IMG/VR virus record: IMGVR_UViG_3300042260_000270
Span: 1 to 32,424 of that record
Direction: 5' to 3' (one strand)
Origin: a virus
DNA: 32,424 nt
Positions within the stretch are counted from its first letter, which is position 1, and the number at the start of each line of letters is the position of its first letter. Made by a program: the position numbers and the translations under genes. Under the pieces are notes generated by a model. That model searched no databases and had not been told where the DNA came from. It was given only the letters and a program-made list of their open reading frames with translations. This document shows, in pieces, positions 6,642 to 15,549 of the stretch.

Positions 6642-9600
6642 TCAATTCAGGTTTAATTTTTCTTTCAATTCTGCCACCTCTTTTTCCAACCTTGCAATTT
6701 TTGCCGTGTGAACCTCTCTATATGATAAATTCAAAAATCCATCTGTACCCTTTTGAACTGCGTGTGGCATAATTAATTCGGCATCCTGTGCAAAATATCC
6801 CAATTCAATTTTGCCATTTTTTTCGTACAATTTAGCCTCTAATTTTTCAATTTCATCAATTATCGGATTGCTTTCAATTAAAGTTTTTAGGCGAATATCT
6901 GATGATTCATAAAATGCTGTCGCTGTGACTGAATTTCTAAAAAATCCTGATCCACCACCATTTACCCTAAAATCAATCGTATTCCCATTTACGTTTAAAA
7001 CCCTGAATCCACGTGAATCATCACCTGTGCCATAGTATTTTACTTGCATCCAATATTCTGAACCGGGATGGGCAATGCCATATGTCCAATTCTCATCATT
7101 AGCCATCACAACTGCATTTGGAAAATCATAGCTGTTTGTAGGATATAAACCACCTGTAAATGATGCGTTTCCTGATACCTGCAATTTTCTGCCATTGTCT
7201 GCCGTTGAACCCATCCCAATATTTCCATTATTAAAAATGTTCATTGAAATGCTACCTGCCACATAATTATAAAATTGCAAATATCCTGTTGTATTGTATG
7301 CAATATTGTATTTTAATGAACCATTTTGCATATAAACCAAAGATGATTGACCTGATGAATTCAGCCAAATTTCGTTTTCAAATCTTACATCGCCATTAAC
7401 ATATAATTTATAAGATGGCGAATCTGTTCCTATACCTACATTCCCATTAGTTAAAACCAAATTATTAGAATAGGTGGTTGAATTATTAACTAAGTCAAAA
7501 ACGTGTTTAACTAATCCGCTTGATACAGTTTGTTTTAATCTTAAAGAATATGCAGCATTTCCATCATTATAACTCCATCTCTGAATCTCTGTACTGCTAC
7601 TGCTGCCACTTGCAATTTCTAATCTTGTATTTGGCAAAGTAGTTCCAATACCTAAATTGCAGCCTTGAAAATAACTTGATGCGCCATTATATCCCAAAGT
7701 CAACACATCTCTAACAGCATCAGAAATTGCATAATTATATGTGCCTGATGGTAAATATGATCTCCATTGAACATTTGTATTATTTAAGTAAACAGATGGA
7801 GCAGATGAATTTATAACTTGCAAATATTGTCCTTCAATCCTAACATAGTTACTAAATCTTCCTGTACCATTTACGTCAAGTTTATATCCTGCGTCTGTGT
7901 CTGAACCTATTGATACATTTCCATTTGTTCCTGCAATGCTTAATAAATTTGTTGATCCATTATAAAGTTTTATTAAACCGCCTGTTGTATACCATCCGTA
8001 CCAATTTGAATTTGATGTTACACCTCCACTTCTATTTTCCCAAAAATAACCTGCGTACGAACCTGTTGCCATAAATTCGCCATTGCCAAAATATGATGGC
8101 TGACCTAAACCTGCCGATGATACCGCACCCCTTGAATTTACAATCCCATTCGATAAAACACTAAAAACCGTTGAACCTAATGATCCATCACTTGTTGGTG
8201 CTTTAACTCCAAACACATTGTTTGATGCGTTTGCATCACCTTGAAAAAATAATCCACTTTGAACTACAAATCCAAACGCATTTCCAATTGTTCCATTTGT
8301 CCAAATTATACCACTATTTTGATTTGCCAATGTAGATGCGGCATAAGACGGGAATAATGTTTTAACCCTTGCTAAACCATTTACATCTAACATATATCCT
8401 GCATCTGTATTTGTATTTACTAATACTTTACCTGCAAAATAATTATTATCTGATCCACCTGCCTGATAAATAGCCCATTTTGTTCCAATTGTACCTGAAC
8501 CGCCTGTTGCAGGCATATATAAAGCATAGGATGCTGTTACATTTGCATTTGTATTATTATGTAAATACAATCCAAATACCTGCGTTGCAGCATTTACAAA
8601 CGTTGTGTTAAATACCGCCTGATATTGATTTGTTCCTGATGTAAATGATGAACCTGAAATATAAAATTGACGATCTGCCGTTGGTGCATTTCCCCCCAAT
8701 CCCAAACCTGAACTAAAAATTGCGCCTGATCCATCAAAATTTACTGCAAATCGTACATTATTAGATTGTGATGCGTCAATCACTTGAAATTGCCTCAAAT
8801 TCCCGTATGTTCCACCCGATCCGTGAACCCTAATATGATATTGATTTGAATCAACACCTGCCGCCTGTGTATTACTAAAACCCCAATTAGGATCACCATA
8901 ATTGTATGTTCTAATAACTGCCCCCGATGCCAAAGATGCAACAGGATTAACAAATAATAACGATGTCGTTAATGTGCGACTTCCTAAATCAACATTCGTT
9001 GTTGCGCCTGTATATGGAACATATCCTGATAAATTTGGCCCTGTTGTCACCGAACCATCAGCCATCAAATATTGACTTGCTGTACCGCCATCCCTCACAA
9101 ATGAACCGGCTGTGATGCTTTTGCCAATTCCTGTGCTGATGTTTCCAGACGAATTTATTGAAAATCTTGTTGCACCTGCCGTTTGATCATAAATGTAGAA
9201 AAACCCTGAATCCACAAAAACCGTGTAATCAGGATTTTGATCTGTATCAACAAAATACAACTTTGGTTCTGCCCCACTTATGGTCATATTTCCGGTGAAC
9301 ACCGGGTTTGCCGCATCCGCTTTTAAGGCCAACGCATTAATCACCGCCTGACTGTTTGGATATTCCGTTGAACTAGGCAACAAATTAGACACCATTTTGT
9401 CTAATCGCTGATACGTTGATGCCGCTGTTGAAATCAACAAGTAATTAGCCAACGATGCCGATGTCACGTATGAATTTGAATCAATTGATCCATCTGCCTT
9501 TAAAAACTGCGATGCTGTTCCGCCTGACTTTGCGATTGTGCCGACAATTAAATCACCTGCAATGGTTGTCACACCTGATGAATTAATCACAAAACGTGTA

Positions 9601-11045
9601 GCACCGGCTGTTTGGTCGTATATTCTAAAAAATCCGGCATCCGCTCCAATAAAATAATCCGGGTTTTGATCCGTGTCTGTGAAATACAATTTAGGTTCTG
9701 CGCCTGAAATTGTCATATAGCCTGTAAATACAGGATTCAACGCATCGGCTTTCAATGCTAATGCGTTAATGACTGCCTGACTATTTGGGTATTCTGTGGC
9801 CGATGGCAACAGATTAGAAACCATTTTATCCAAACGTTGGTATGTACTTGCTGCATCCGCTGCGCTTAAATACGTGCTATTGTCATACGTTATTGTTGTG
9901 CCTGATGCCTTCACAAAACCTGTGCCGTTCAACTGCGCCTGTGGTGTGTAACCCAATACGGTTGCGATGCTTTTATTTTTCCACAATCCGCTTGACGCCT
10001 CGTAAAATAAGCCTTGATTGTTAGCCTTTGATTGAATCAATACGTCGTGTAATTCCTCAATTTCAAATCCATTTTGGACGTTCACAAAAATTTCTCCATT
10101 GTTTGATTGTACTCGCGTTACAACTCCAATGTAAACCATATGCGCAGGCGCCACCGGCTTATTTGCTAAACCGAAAATCAACGCGCCATTTACGCCAAGC
10201 CAAACCGGATCCCCTGCGGAGGCCGCTGACGTGTCTAATCCTGCAATCAATCCGAATGTCACGCATTTAACTAGATCGTTGAGTGCGCCTCCTGTTTCAA
10301 GCAAACCAAACGTTTTTGATGACGTTGCCTCAGTGGTATTTGAAGCGGCCGAAACAATCATATTTGTTCCGTTGGCAGAAGAAACGTAAACCGCCGCGCC
10401 TTTGGCCAATGCTGCCCCTAATTTGACCTCATTTTTGGTTTGTGTGGCGTAATTATCGATCCAATGAGTATTGTAGTCTGTTGCGTCTATTTTGGACAAA
10501 ATTTGACCTGCTGTGCCTCCTGTTGGCAAGCCTCCCGGTAGTGTCGGAAACGCTGCTAATGAGCCATCTCCGCGAATGTATTGCGATATTGTACCGGCAG
10601 GAACATTGTATTTTGCGTTTAATGCCGCTTGTAAATCAGTTTGATTTGATAATGTTCCTGTAATGTTTCCCCAAATCGCGGCCGTTCCACCGATCGTCCA
10701 CGTATTATCAGCAGCCAAATTGTGCGTTTCGCCGTTGATCGTAATTGTGCGTGTAGTTGGCACGGGTGTATATCCAAGCGCAGTAATTACCTGAGCGCTT
10801 GTAATTGACGTCAAATAGGTATTTGTATCTAATGATCCGTCAGCCTTTAAAAATTGCGTTGCTAAGCCATTAGTGACTTTGTATTTGTTGGCTCTTAAAA
10901 AGCCGTTGGAATCAATAAAAACGTTTGATCCACCTCCAAAACCATCTGTGATTTGCTTTTCGCTTGCTGTTAGGACGTCATTGTCAATGACTTTCAACAA
11001 TGCTTTATACGTTTCCGCTACTAATTGACCGGTTAATGATGCCAT
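6642..11045 (-). CDS. Tail fibre with C-terminal S74 intramolecular chaperone
   Basis: This 1467-aa protein is the longest gene and the probable receptor-binding fibre. It is rich in Gly, Ser, Thr and Asn with many short NGNVGIGTDSPSYKLYVNGD-type repeats, typical of Bacteroidota phage fibres and trimeric beta structures. Two copies of a 143-aa module lie at about residues 401-543 and 544-670. The C-terminal 88 residues (from about 1380) form a peptidase S74 domain: S1382-DIRLK-1387 supplies the Ser/Lys pair of the self-cleaving endosialidase chaperone, followed by LGYFAQDAELIMPHAV and a terminal coiled coil (IARLEKEVAELKEKLNLN). The chaperone should trimerise the fibre, cut before S1382 and be released. 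Confidence 0.92.
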   Translation of the reverse strand: MASLTGQLVAETYKALLKVIDNDVLTASEKQITDGFGGGSNVFIDSNGFLRANKYKVTNGLATQFLKADGSLDTNTYLTSITSAQVITALGYTPVPTTRTITINGETHNLAADNTWTIGGTAAIWGNITGTLSNQTDLQAALNAKYNVPAGTISQYIRGDGSLAAFPTLPGGLPTGGTAGQILSKIDATDYNTHWIDNYATQTKNEVKLGAALAKGAAVYVSSANGTNMIVSAASNTTEATSSKTFGLLETGGALNDLVKCVTFGLIAGLDTSAASAGDPVWLGVNGALIFGLANKPVAPAHMVYIGVVTRVQSNNGEIFVNVQNGFEIEELHDVLIQSKANNQGLFYEASSGLWKNKSIATVLGYTPQAQLNGTGFVKASGTTITYDNSTYLSAADAASTYQRLDKMVSNLLPSATEYPNSQAVINALALKADALNPVFTGYMTISGAEPKLYFTDTDQNPDYFIGADAGFFRIYDQTAGATRFVINSSGVTTIAGDLIVGTIAKSGGTASQFLKADGSIDSNSYVTSASLANYLLISTAASTYQRLDKMVSNLLPSSTEYPNSQAVINALALKADAANPVFTGNMTISGAEPKLYFVDTDQNPDYTVFVDSGFFYIYDQTAGATRFSINSSGNISTGIGKSITAGSFVRDGGTASQYLMADGSVTTGPNLSGYVPYTGATTNVDLGSRTLTTSLLFVNPVASLASGAVIRTYNYGDPNWGFSNTQAAGVDSNQYHIRVHGSGGTYGNLRQFQVIDASQSNNVRFAVNFDGSGAIFSSGLGLGGNAPTADRQFYISGSSFTSGTNQYQAVFNTTFVNAATQVFGLYLHNNTNANVTASYALYMPATGGSGTIGTKWAIYQAGGSDNNYFAGKVLVNTNTDAGYMLDVNGLARVKTLFPSYAASTLANQNSGIIWTNGTIGNAFGFVVQSGLFFQGDANASNNVFGVKAPTSDGSLGSTVFSVLSNGIVNSRGAVSSAGLGQPSYFGNGEFMATGSYAGYFWENRSGGVTSNSNWYGWYTTGGLIKLYNGSTNLLSIAGTNGNVSIGSDTDAGYKLDVNGTGRFSNYVRIEGQYLQVINSSAPSVYLNNTNVQWRSYLPSGTYNYAISDAVRDVLTLGYNGASSYFQGCNLGIGTTLPNTRLEIASGSSSSTEIQRWSYNDGNAAYSLRLKQTVSSGLVKHVFDLVNNSTTYSNNLVLTNGNVGIGTDSPSYKLYVNGDVRFENEIWLNSSGQSSLVYMQNGSLKYNIAYNTTGYLQFYNYVAGSISMNIFNNGNIGMGSTADNGRKLQVSGNASFTGGLYPTNSYDFPNAVVMANDENWTYGIAHPGSEYWMQVKYYGTGDDSRGFRVLNVNGNTIDFRVNGGGSGFFRNSVTATAFYESSDIRLKTLIESNPIIDEIEKLEAKLYEKNGKIELGYFAQDAELIMPHAVQKGTDGFLNLSYREVHTAKIARLEKEVAELKEKLNLN
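8988..9845 (-). repeat. Tandem 429-bp imperfect repeat inside the fibre gene
   Basis: The fibre coding sequence repeats with a period of 429 bp (143 codons). Unit one starts at 9845 (TYQRLDKMVSNLLPS) and unit two at 9416 with the same residues. Similarity extends about 120 residues into each unit, through QNPDY, IYDQTAGATRF and KSGGTASQFLKADGS / RDGGTASQYLMADGS. The DNA of the two copies has diverged at many third positions, so the duplication is not recent. Confidence 0.8.
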
Positions 11046-11071
11046 TTTTTACCTGCTTATTTTAATGCAAG

Positions 11072-11521
11072 TTAAAAAATAATCAGCCTCAATTTTATGA
11101 ACACGTATCCGATAATGATAACTGACTCAAAAAAGATCGTAATAATTGCCCAAGCAGGCACTATGTTTTTCACGACTTCCTTAATTGAAACCTGAGTGTT
11201 GTCTGATTTTGATAATTGGTATTTGCTTTTGTAAACTGATTCGATTGAATCAATGTCGATTTTGGCCTCAATTCTGCCGCGTGAGGATCGCAAAGTGATA
11301 GTGCCTTGCGGTATTACAAATTTTGAATAAAAGGCCGTTAAAATGCCCGCAGAATCGCAAGGATTTTCAATGATAATTGAATCGTGAACCGCCTGTGTTT
11401 TATAGATGACGTCTGACGTGTGGATCGTGTCGTATTTTACAACGGTTGATTCTTTGATTATTGTCTTTGTAGGTTTGCAACTTGCAAACAAAACGATCGC
11501 GATCAGCAGGAATTTTTTCAT
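11072..11521 (-). CDS. Candidate unimolecular spanin (lipoprotein with C-terminal membrane segment)
   Basis: This 149-aa protein has a lipoprotein signal (MKKFLLIAIVLFASC, lipobox Cys at residue 15) and a single strongly hydrophobic segment near residues 122-143 (AWAIITIFFESVIIIGYVF) followed by basic residues. Such a protein would be anchored in the outer membrane by lipid and in the inner membrane by its C-terminus, which is the layout of T1-type unimolecular spanins that fuse the two membranes in the last step of lysis. The periplasmic part is beta-rich with many Ile, Thr and Asp. Its start overlaps the endolysin stop region, supporting a lysis role. Family membership was not checked by search. 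Confidence 0.72.
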   Translation of the reverse strand: MKKFLLIAIVLFASCKPTKTIIKESTVVKYDTIHTSDVIYKTQAVHDSIIIENPCDSAGILTAFYSKFVIPQGTITLRSSRGRIEAKIDIDSIESVYKSKYQLSKSDNTQVSIKEVVKNIVPAWAIITIFFESVIIIGYVFIKLRLIIF

Positions 11522-12009
11522 TACAATATCAAGTACCCTTGTGAATCTATTTTTTTAGCATTATACATCGCAAATAATTCCGACGGACTTTTGCCAAACG
11601 TTTTCTGAAAATGCGGCATATCCGGGAATTTTTTCCAATCGCCTCCCCACTCCCAACCGTACTTTTTGAATACGGCTACAACCTCCATCCAATCTGCCTT
11701 ACCATCCCCGTCAAAATCTTTTTTAACATCCCACGAAACTGACTTGCCGTCAATTAATACAATATCGATCGCCAACCCATAATTGTGAACACTCAAACCC
11801 GGTTTTGCCTTTGAAACAATTACGCCCGGTTTTGTTCTGCCCTGAGCGTATATTGCCTCTTGCTCTTTGAACGTTCTCAATGTATGGCTGAATCTGCAAA
11901 ACGCCTTGCCTATCAAAGCATTCACAATTTCATCATAAATTGTGACAACCTCAGCACGAACTTTTGGGTGCATCAGTTTGATTCTGTCCAATGTGACTTG
12001 ATCTTTCAT
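11521..12009 (-). CDS. Endolysin, M15-type L-Ala-D-Glu / D-Ala-D-Ala peptidase
   Basis: This 162-aa protein carries the zinc-binding pattern of M15 peptidases: S73-V-H75-x-x-G-x-A-x-D82 and a later P132-H133-F, with the WEWGGDWKKFPDMPHF block that precedes the last ligand in phage T5-like endolysins. It should cut peptide cross-links of peptidoglycan from inside the cell. It has no signal peptide, so it needs a holin. It overlaps its neighbours at both ends: the holin candidate upstream and the spanin candidate downstream. Confidence 0.92.
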   Translation of the reverse strand: MKDQVTLDRIKLMHPKVRAEVVTIYDEIVNALIGKAFCRFSHTLRTFKEQEAIYAQGRTKPGVIVSKAKPGLSVHNYGLAIDIVLIDGKSVSWDVKKDFDGDGKADWMEVVAVFKKYGWEWGGDWKKFPDMPHFQKTFGKSPSELFAMYNAKKIDSQGYLIL

Positions 12010-12296
12010 TACTCGTTTTCGTCTTTCTTTTTTACCGGCTTGCCGTGCTTCAACTTGTGGTTTTCTTCACGCAGGTTTTCAATTTCAACGGTTAATTCAT
12101 CAACCTTTTTACTCAGCTGATCCACTTTCGCTTCCAACTTCTCATTCATTTGGGTAACCATATCAATCACGCGCTGTGAATTTTCTAATTGTATTGTGCT
12201 AATGTCTGCGTTTTCTTTTCGCTTCCCTAAGATCCACGAAATTAAAGCTGTGATTGTAGATGATATTAGGCCAATGATGGCATCCCTTGTTTCCAT
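12009..12296 (-). CDS. Candidate holin or holin-like membrane protein
   Basis: This 95-aa protein has one N-terminal hydrophobic segment (residues 6-24, AIIGLISSTITALISWIL), then a basic turn (GKRKE), a coiled coil of about 50 residues and a very basic C-terminus (HKLKHGKPVKKK). One membrane segment, small size and tight overlap with the endolysin gene suggest a class III-like holin. The long coiled coil is also compatible with a lysis regulator or pinholin-like protein. Confidence 0.6.
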   Translation of the reverse strand: METRDAIIGLISSTITALISWILGKRKENADISTIQLENSQRVIDMVTQMNEKLEAKVDQLSKKVDELTVEIENLREENHKLKHGKPVKKKDENE

Positions 12297-12736
12297 TATA
12301 CTGTTTGTTGGATTTTGTTGCTTATTTCGATAATTCCACGAAAATACGTGTGATCGCGCTCATCGTCCACCATATAGGTTGAAGATTCTTTCACGCAAGT
12401 AAATACATTGAATCCGTCAGCTGACAAATCAAAATACCCGTTCGATCTTGTCCTGATTAATTCCAAAATTCTATTGATTGCCTGATTGGCCGTTAATTCG
12501 CCTCCGCTATCCGATTGAAAACGCGTTACAACCTCGATGCGAGTAATTGTTTCAGTGATATATGATGACTGATTGAAATCTGTTTCATCTGAGGAAACTG
12601 AGTACACTAAAATGTACGGGAATGATGCCGATGACGGAACCCGGTTATACACACCAAAAGTAACGCCGCCAATAACAACATTGTTGGTCAAACGCGTAAT
12701 GATCGCCTTGCGTATAAATTGTATTGGTTCTAACAT
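12296..12736 (-). CDS. Tail completion protein (DUF3168-like)
   Basis: This 146-aa protein has the start LEPIQFIRKAIITRL, then YNRVPSSASFPYILVYSVSS, typical of the DUF3168/gp17-like tail completion family, whose members sit at the head-tail joint or top of the tail tube. It lies directly after the HK97 gp10-like gene with stop and start overlapping, which is the expected order. Confidence 0.75.
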   Translation of the reverse strand: MLEPIQFIRKAIITRLTNNVVIGGVTFGVYNRVPSSASFPYILVYSVSSDETDFNQSSYITETITRIEVVTRFQSDSGGELTANQAINRILELIRTRSNGYFDLSADGFNVFTCVKESSTYMVDDERDHTYFRGIIEISNKIQQTV

Positions 12737-13179
12737 TATTTGGTTAATTGTTTTAATTTTTGGTACAACCGTACATTCAATAATCTCATTTCAGTCCGGA
12801 TCGCCGGGAAAAAATAAGGACGCGCATACATATTTTGCCTCTTGATTCCTTTGCCTTTAAATTGCTCAGCGTATGACGATGGGAATCCTGCCTCTTGTAA
12901 AAATCTCAATGTAACTCCGCGACCTGTACCAAACTCAACGTATGGCGCATAAGGAGCGCGCGCAAAGATCATTACATTTGAATTATTTTGTCTTTCATAC
13001 GCGATCGAATTGCGAAGATTCCCGTTGTCGTGAGGCGCTGTTTCTTTCATTCTCTTAACGGCCTTTGCGGCTGTCAAAGTCAATTCATTAGACAATTCTT
13101 GCCCTGCGAAATACTTTAAATCTGCAATCTGTTTTTGCAGCATTAAAATTTGCTTTGAATCAACCTTTATTTTGATCAT
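12736..13179 (-). CDS. HK97 gp10-like tail component
   Basis: This 147-aa protein matches the gp10/minor tail pattern: an N-terminal helical region, then MKETAPHDNGNLRNSI (the TAP-x-x-x-G-x-L-R-x-S signature), then YAPYVEFGTGRG. It is probably a neck or tail-terminator partner needed to join tails to heads. Its start overlaps the stop of the upstream head-closure gene. Confidence 0.85.
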   Translation of the reverse strand: MIKIKVDSKQILMLQKQIADLKYFAGQELSNELTLTAAKAVKRMKETAPHDNGNLRNSIAYERQNNSNVMIFARAPYAPYVEFGTGRGVTLRFLQEAGFPSSYAEQFKGKGIKRQNMYARPYFFPAIRTEMRLLNVRLYQKLKQLTK

Positions 13180-13523
13180 TATCCCTCAATTTTTGTTGCC
13201 GTCATTTTTACCCAAAAGTTTTCAAAGGTTTGAAACCCTGAATTGATTCTGTAAAGCGCAGAAAATCCCTCAACCTGTACAACGTCCTCATTAGCAATCA
13301 AATCAGCCGTTTCCTTGCGGATCGTAATTTCAATCTCAGTGCTTTTAAGACGTATGCCCATCCTTTCGTCAATATCTCCTTTTGTTTCCTGAACCCGGCA
13401 CCAAACTGTATCAATCTCAACGTAACCGCCCGGCGTGTAACCGCCATAACCGTCAGCAGTTTTTGCTAAACGTTTGATAATGATCCGTTGCTTTAAAATT
13501 GACGCTGTGTTGCCTGCTGCCAT
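13179..13523 (-). CDS. Head closure / head-tail adaptor protein
   Basis: This 114-aa protein has the SPP1 gp16-like arrangement: LKQRIIIKRLAKTADGYGGYTP, then VDTVWCR-type sequence (EIDTVWCRVQETKG) and a final beta strand region. These proteins close the connector after DNA packaging. It sits between a gp6-like connector and a gp10-like protein, the canonical HK97 order. Confidence 0.82.
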   Translation of the reverse strand: MAAGNTASILKQRIIIKRLAKTADGYGGYTPGGYVEIDTVWCRVQETKGDIDERMGIRLKSTEIEITIRKETADLIANEDVVQVEGFSALYRINSGFQTFENFWVKMTATKIEG

Positions 13524-14032
13524 TATATAAATACTGATTTGATGCCGTCTAATAATTTTGCTGAGGCACTAGGAACCTCATTAACAGTCATTCCTGTAAC
13601 AAAATCTGTGCGATTGTCATAATACGTTGAAACCATCATAAGCAACGCCTGCTTTAATAAGCCGTCACTCATTCCCTCTGTCGTAAAATCAATTTTAATG
13701 TCTTTGACGTCCGGATTGATCTCAACCATTGGATCGCCTAAACCGTACACCGTAAACGAAACAGAAACGCCTTTAACCGTTACCGCGTCCACTGATGCTA
13801 CGGGGCCAAAAGGAACGTCAATAAATCCGTCAACGGAATTGTCCAAATAATAGGTGCGCTCTTTGGCGATTATATCCCGGCTCATATAATTTTCTGCGGC
13901 CGTGTGGGCTGCTTCAATCATAAGATCGATCAACGTGTCATCTGCTATTGTATCAATCCGGATGTAATTTTTTGCTTCTGTGCGCGAAATAATCGGTGTT
14001 CCAATTACGTCATTAATCTTGATCTGCCGCAT
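13523..14032 (-). CDS. Head-tail connector protein (HK97 gp6-like)
   Basis: This 169-aa protein starts with SRTEAKNYIRIDTIADDTLI and continues with LMIEAAHTAAENYMSRDI, the two-helix signature of gp6-like connectors, and ends in a helical region (LKQALLMMVSTYYDNR). It should form a ring under the portal. It overlaps the preceding gene by 20 nt. Confidence 0.85.
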   Translation of the reverse strand: MRQIKINDVIGTPIISRTEAKNYIRIDTIADDTLIDLMIEAAHTAAENYMSRDIIAKERTYYLDNSVDGFIDVPFGPVASVDAVTVKGVSVSFTVYGLGDPMVEINPDVKDIKIDFTTEGMSDGLLKQALLMMVSTYYDNRTDFVTGMTVNEVPSASAKLLDGIKSVFI

Positions 14033-14267
14033 TCTTTTTTGCTTTGTTGCCCTTTGTCTTGTAAACTATCTTTTGCTCCTTTGTTTCGGCCTCAATTGCC
14101 TCCGGTTTCGCTTCAATTTCTGCCGGTAATTCTTCAACAGGCAACGTTGCGTATCCGTGTAACAAATAATGTCTTTCAACGTCAGCCGAAACAGTTACAA
14201 TTTCGCCTGCTCTGTGGTACCCTGCACGGTTATCAAATACCGTTTTTTTCATTAAAACTTTGCCCAT
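14013..14267 (-). CDS. Unknown small protein after the capsid gene
   Basis: I choose the ATG at 14267 (84 aa) over an in-frame start at 14312 because a terminator and a -7 box lie between them. The protein begins MGKVLMKKTVFDNRAGYHRAGEI, a short beta-rich domain, then a Glu/Ala-rich and finally Lys-rich tail (KTKGNKAKKNAADQD). Its position suggests a head accessory or decoration protein, but no family is recognised. A further in-frame ATG at 14252 is possible. Confidence 0.6.
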   Translation of the reverse strand: MGKVLMKKTVFDNRAGYHRAGEIVTVSADVERHYLLHGYATLPVEELPAEIEAKPEAIEAETKEQKIVYKTKGNKAKKNAADQD

Positions 14268-14286
14268 AATTGTGCTATTTTTTGAA

Positions 14287-14294
14287 CAAATATA
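14287..14294 (-). promoter_or_regulatory. Bacteroidota-type -7 box after the capsid terminator
   Basis: The minus strand reads TATATTTG, 20 nt before the start at 14267 and immediately downstream of the capsid terminator, suggesting a fresh promoter for the connector, lysis and tail genes. Confidence 0.5.
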
Positions 14295-14330
14295 AAAAGA
14301 AAAGCCACCCAATAATTAGGTGGCCTCTCT
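14294..14330 (-). terminator. Terminator after the major capsid gene
   Basis: A GCCACC/GGTGGC stem (14304-14309 with 14319-14324) is followed on the minus strand by TTTTCTTTTT. It lies 22 nt after the capsid stop codon and just before a -7 box. Confidence 0.8.
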
Positions 14331-14351
14331 TAATTTGGAATTGCGTTAAAA

Positions 14352-15548
14352 CTAAACTCCGATTGCAGCGATGTCCGTTGCAAATGTACCCTTAACGATT
14401 GCCAATGGTGCGTAGTTTGTTAAAGCAATACGCTCTTGTAAACGTACTGTTACAAAACCGTCACGAACGTTTGTACCGTCCTCACGGAAGAATTCAAGTG
14501 ATAAGTTATCACGAACCCATAACTGAGTAGCCATAGCAAAGTTTCCAACCATATAAGTGCCCGCAGTGATCGCTGTATTAACGATAACCGGAACGCCTAA
14601 GAATGTTGGCTGAATGCCTGCATAATACTGCTCGTTCAAGTACTCATTAGTAGTTGATTTTAACAACACGATTTTTGCAAAATCAGTTGGATTCAACATA
14701 ATGTAGTCAGGACGGTAATTTACCAATGCTAATTGGTTGATTGCTACCGTTAAAACGTCAAACTGATTTGCCGCTGTAATTGCGTCAGCAAAAGCACCTG
14801 CTGCGAATGCAGTAGATCCTGATGTGCTGATACCTGAGATATTCGGTGATGTACCGTTACCGTATAACAACTGAGAATCTTCAACAGTTAATAATTTCTC
14901 AGGAGCGCGAGCTGCTAAGTAAGATGTCAACTGAGGAGTGTCAGCTAACATTTCCTCAGAAATACGGAAATATGTACCAACTTTCTCAACTTGTGCAGAG
15001 TATGCAGTCAAATCAAAATCTGACTCAGGTAATGTAGATCCTTGTGCTGTTGGCGCTGCACCGTTGTCATAAGCTGACTCACGTACATAACGAACAACCT
15101 CAGAATTTGTAGAACCTTGCGCCAATAATTGACGAACGTGTACAGGACGCGTTGGGTCATACTTGATACCCGGAACGTATTGAGCCGGAATAACTTCGCC
15201 TGTGAAATTAGCCGCAACAGTCATATCGCCTGCCTTGATCTCAAATTTAGCCGCACGGCTAGTTCCGTTGATCAATCCCTCTAAACCACCTTTTGCGATA
15301 CCATCGATCAAAGATTGTTTGAACGATTGAGCGTTTGCTCCTGATGCTGTTTTCTTTGCTGCAACCTCTGCTGCGTCTAAACGGCCGTGAATCTCAGTGA
15401 ATTTAGTTTCTAAATTCTTGATCTCAGATTTCAACAACTCATCTGCTTTGCCTGTTGCTGATGCAACTGCTTGCCCCTCCGCTTTCGCGATACGGCTGTC
15501 AATAGCTGAATTTAATTCATCTAATTGCTTTTTGATTTCTTCTGTCAT
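14352..15548 (-). CDS. Major capsid protein, HK97 fold
   Basis: This 398-aa protein has an N-terminal coiled coil of about 65 residues (MTEEIKKQLDELNSAIDSRI, then KSEIKNLETKF), the probable scaffolding delta domain removed by the upstream protease. The mature part shows HK97-fold hallmarks: a TLPESDFDLTAYSAQVEKVG region, RISEEMLADTPQLTSYLA, LLYGNGTSPNISGI, and a late LNPTDFAKIVLLKSTTNEYL (P-domain helix). It follows the protease and is followed by a strong terminator, which is consistent with high dosage. Confidence 0.93.
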   Translation of the reverse strand: MTEEIKKQLDELNSAIDSRIAKAEGQAVASATGKADELLKSEIKNLETKFTEIHGRLDAAEVAAKKTASGANAQSFKQSLIDGIAKGGLEGLINGTSRAAKFEIKAGDMTVAANFTGEVIPAQYVPGIKYDPTRPVHVRQLLAQGSTNSEVVRYVRESAYDNGAAPTAQGSTLPESDFDLTAYSAQVEKVGTYFRISEEMLADTPQLTSYLAARAPEKLLTVEDSQLLYGNGTSPNISGISTSGSTAFAAGAFADAITAANQFDVLTVAINQLALVNYRPDYIMLNPTDFAKIVLLKSTTNEYLNEQYYAGIQPTFLGVPVIVNTAITAGTYMVGNFAMATQLWVRDNLSLEFFREDGTNVRDGFVTVRLQERIALTNYAPLAIVKGTFATDIAAIGV

Positions 15549-15549
15549 C

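Noticed and set aside
14268-14312. Upstream start for the small gene after the capsid gene
   Set aside because: It lies inside the terminator hairpin and before the -7 box.
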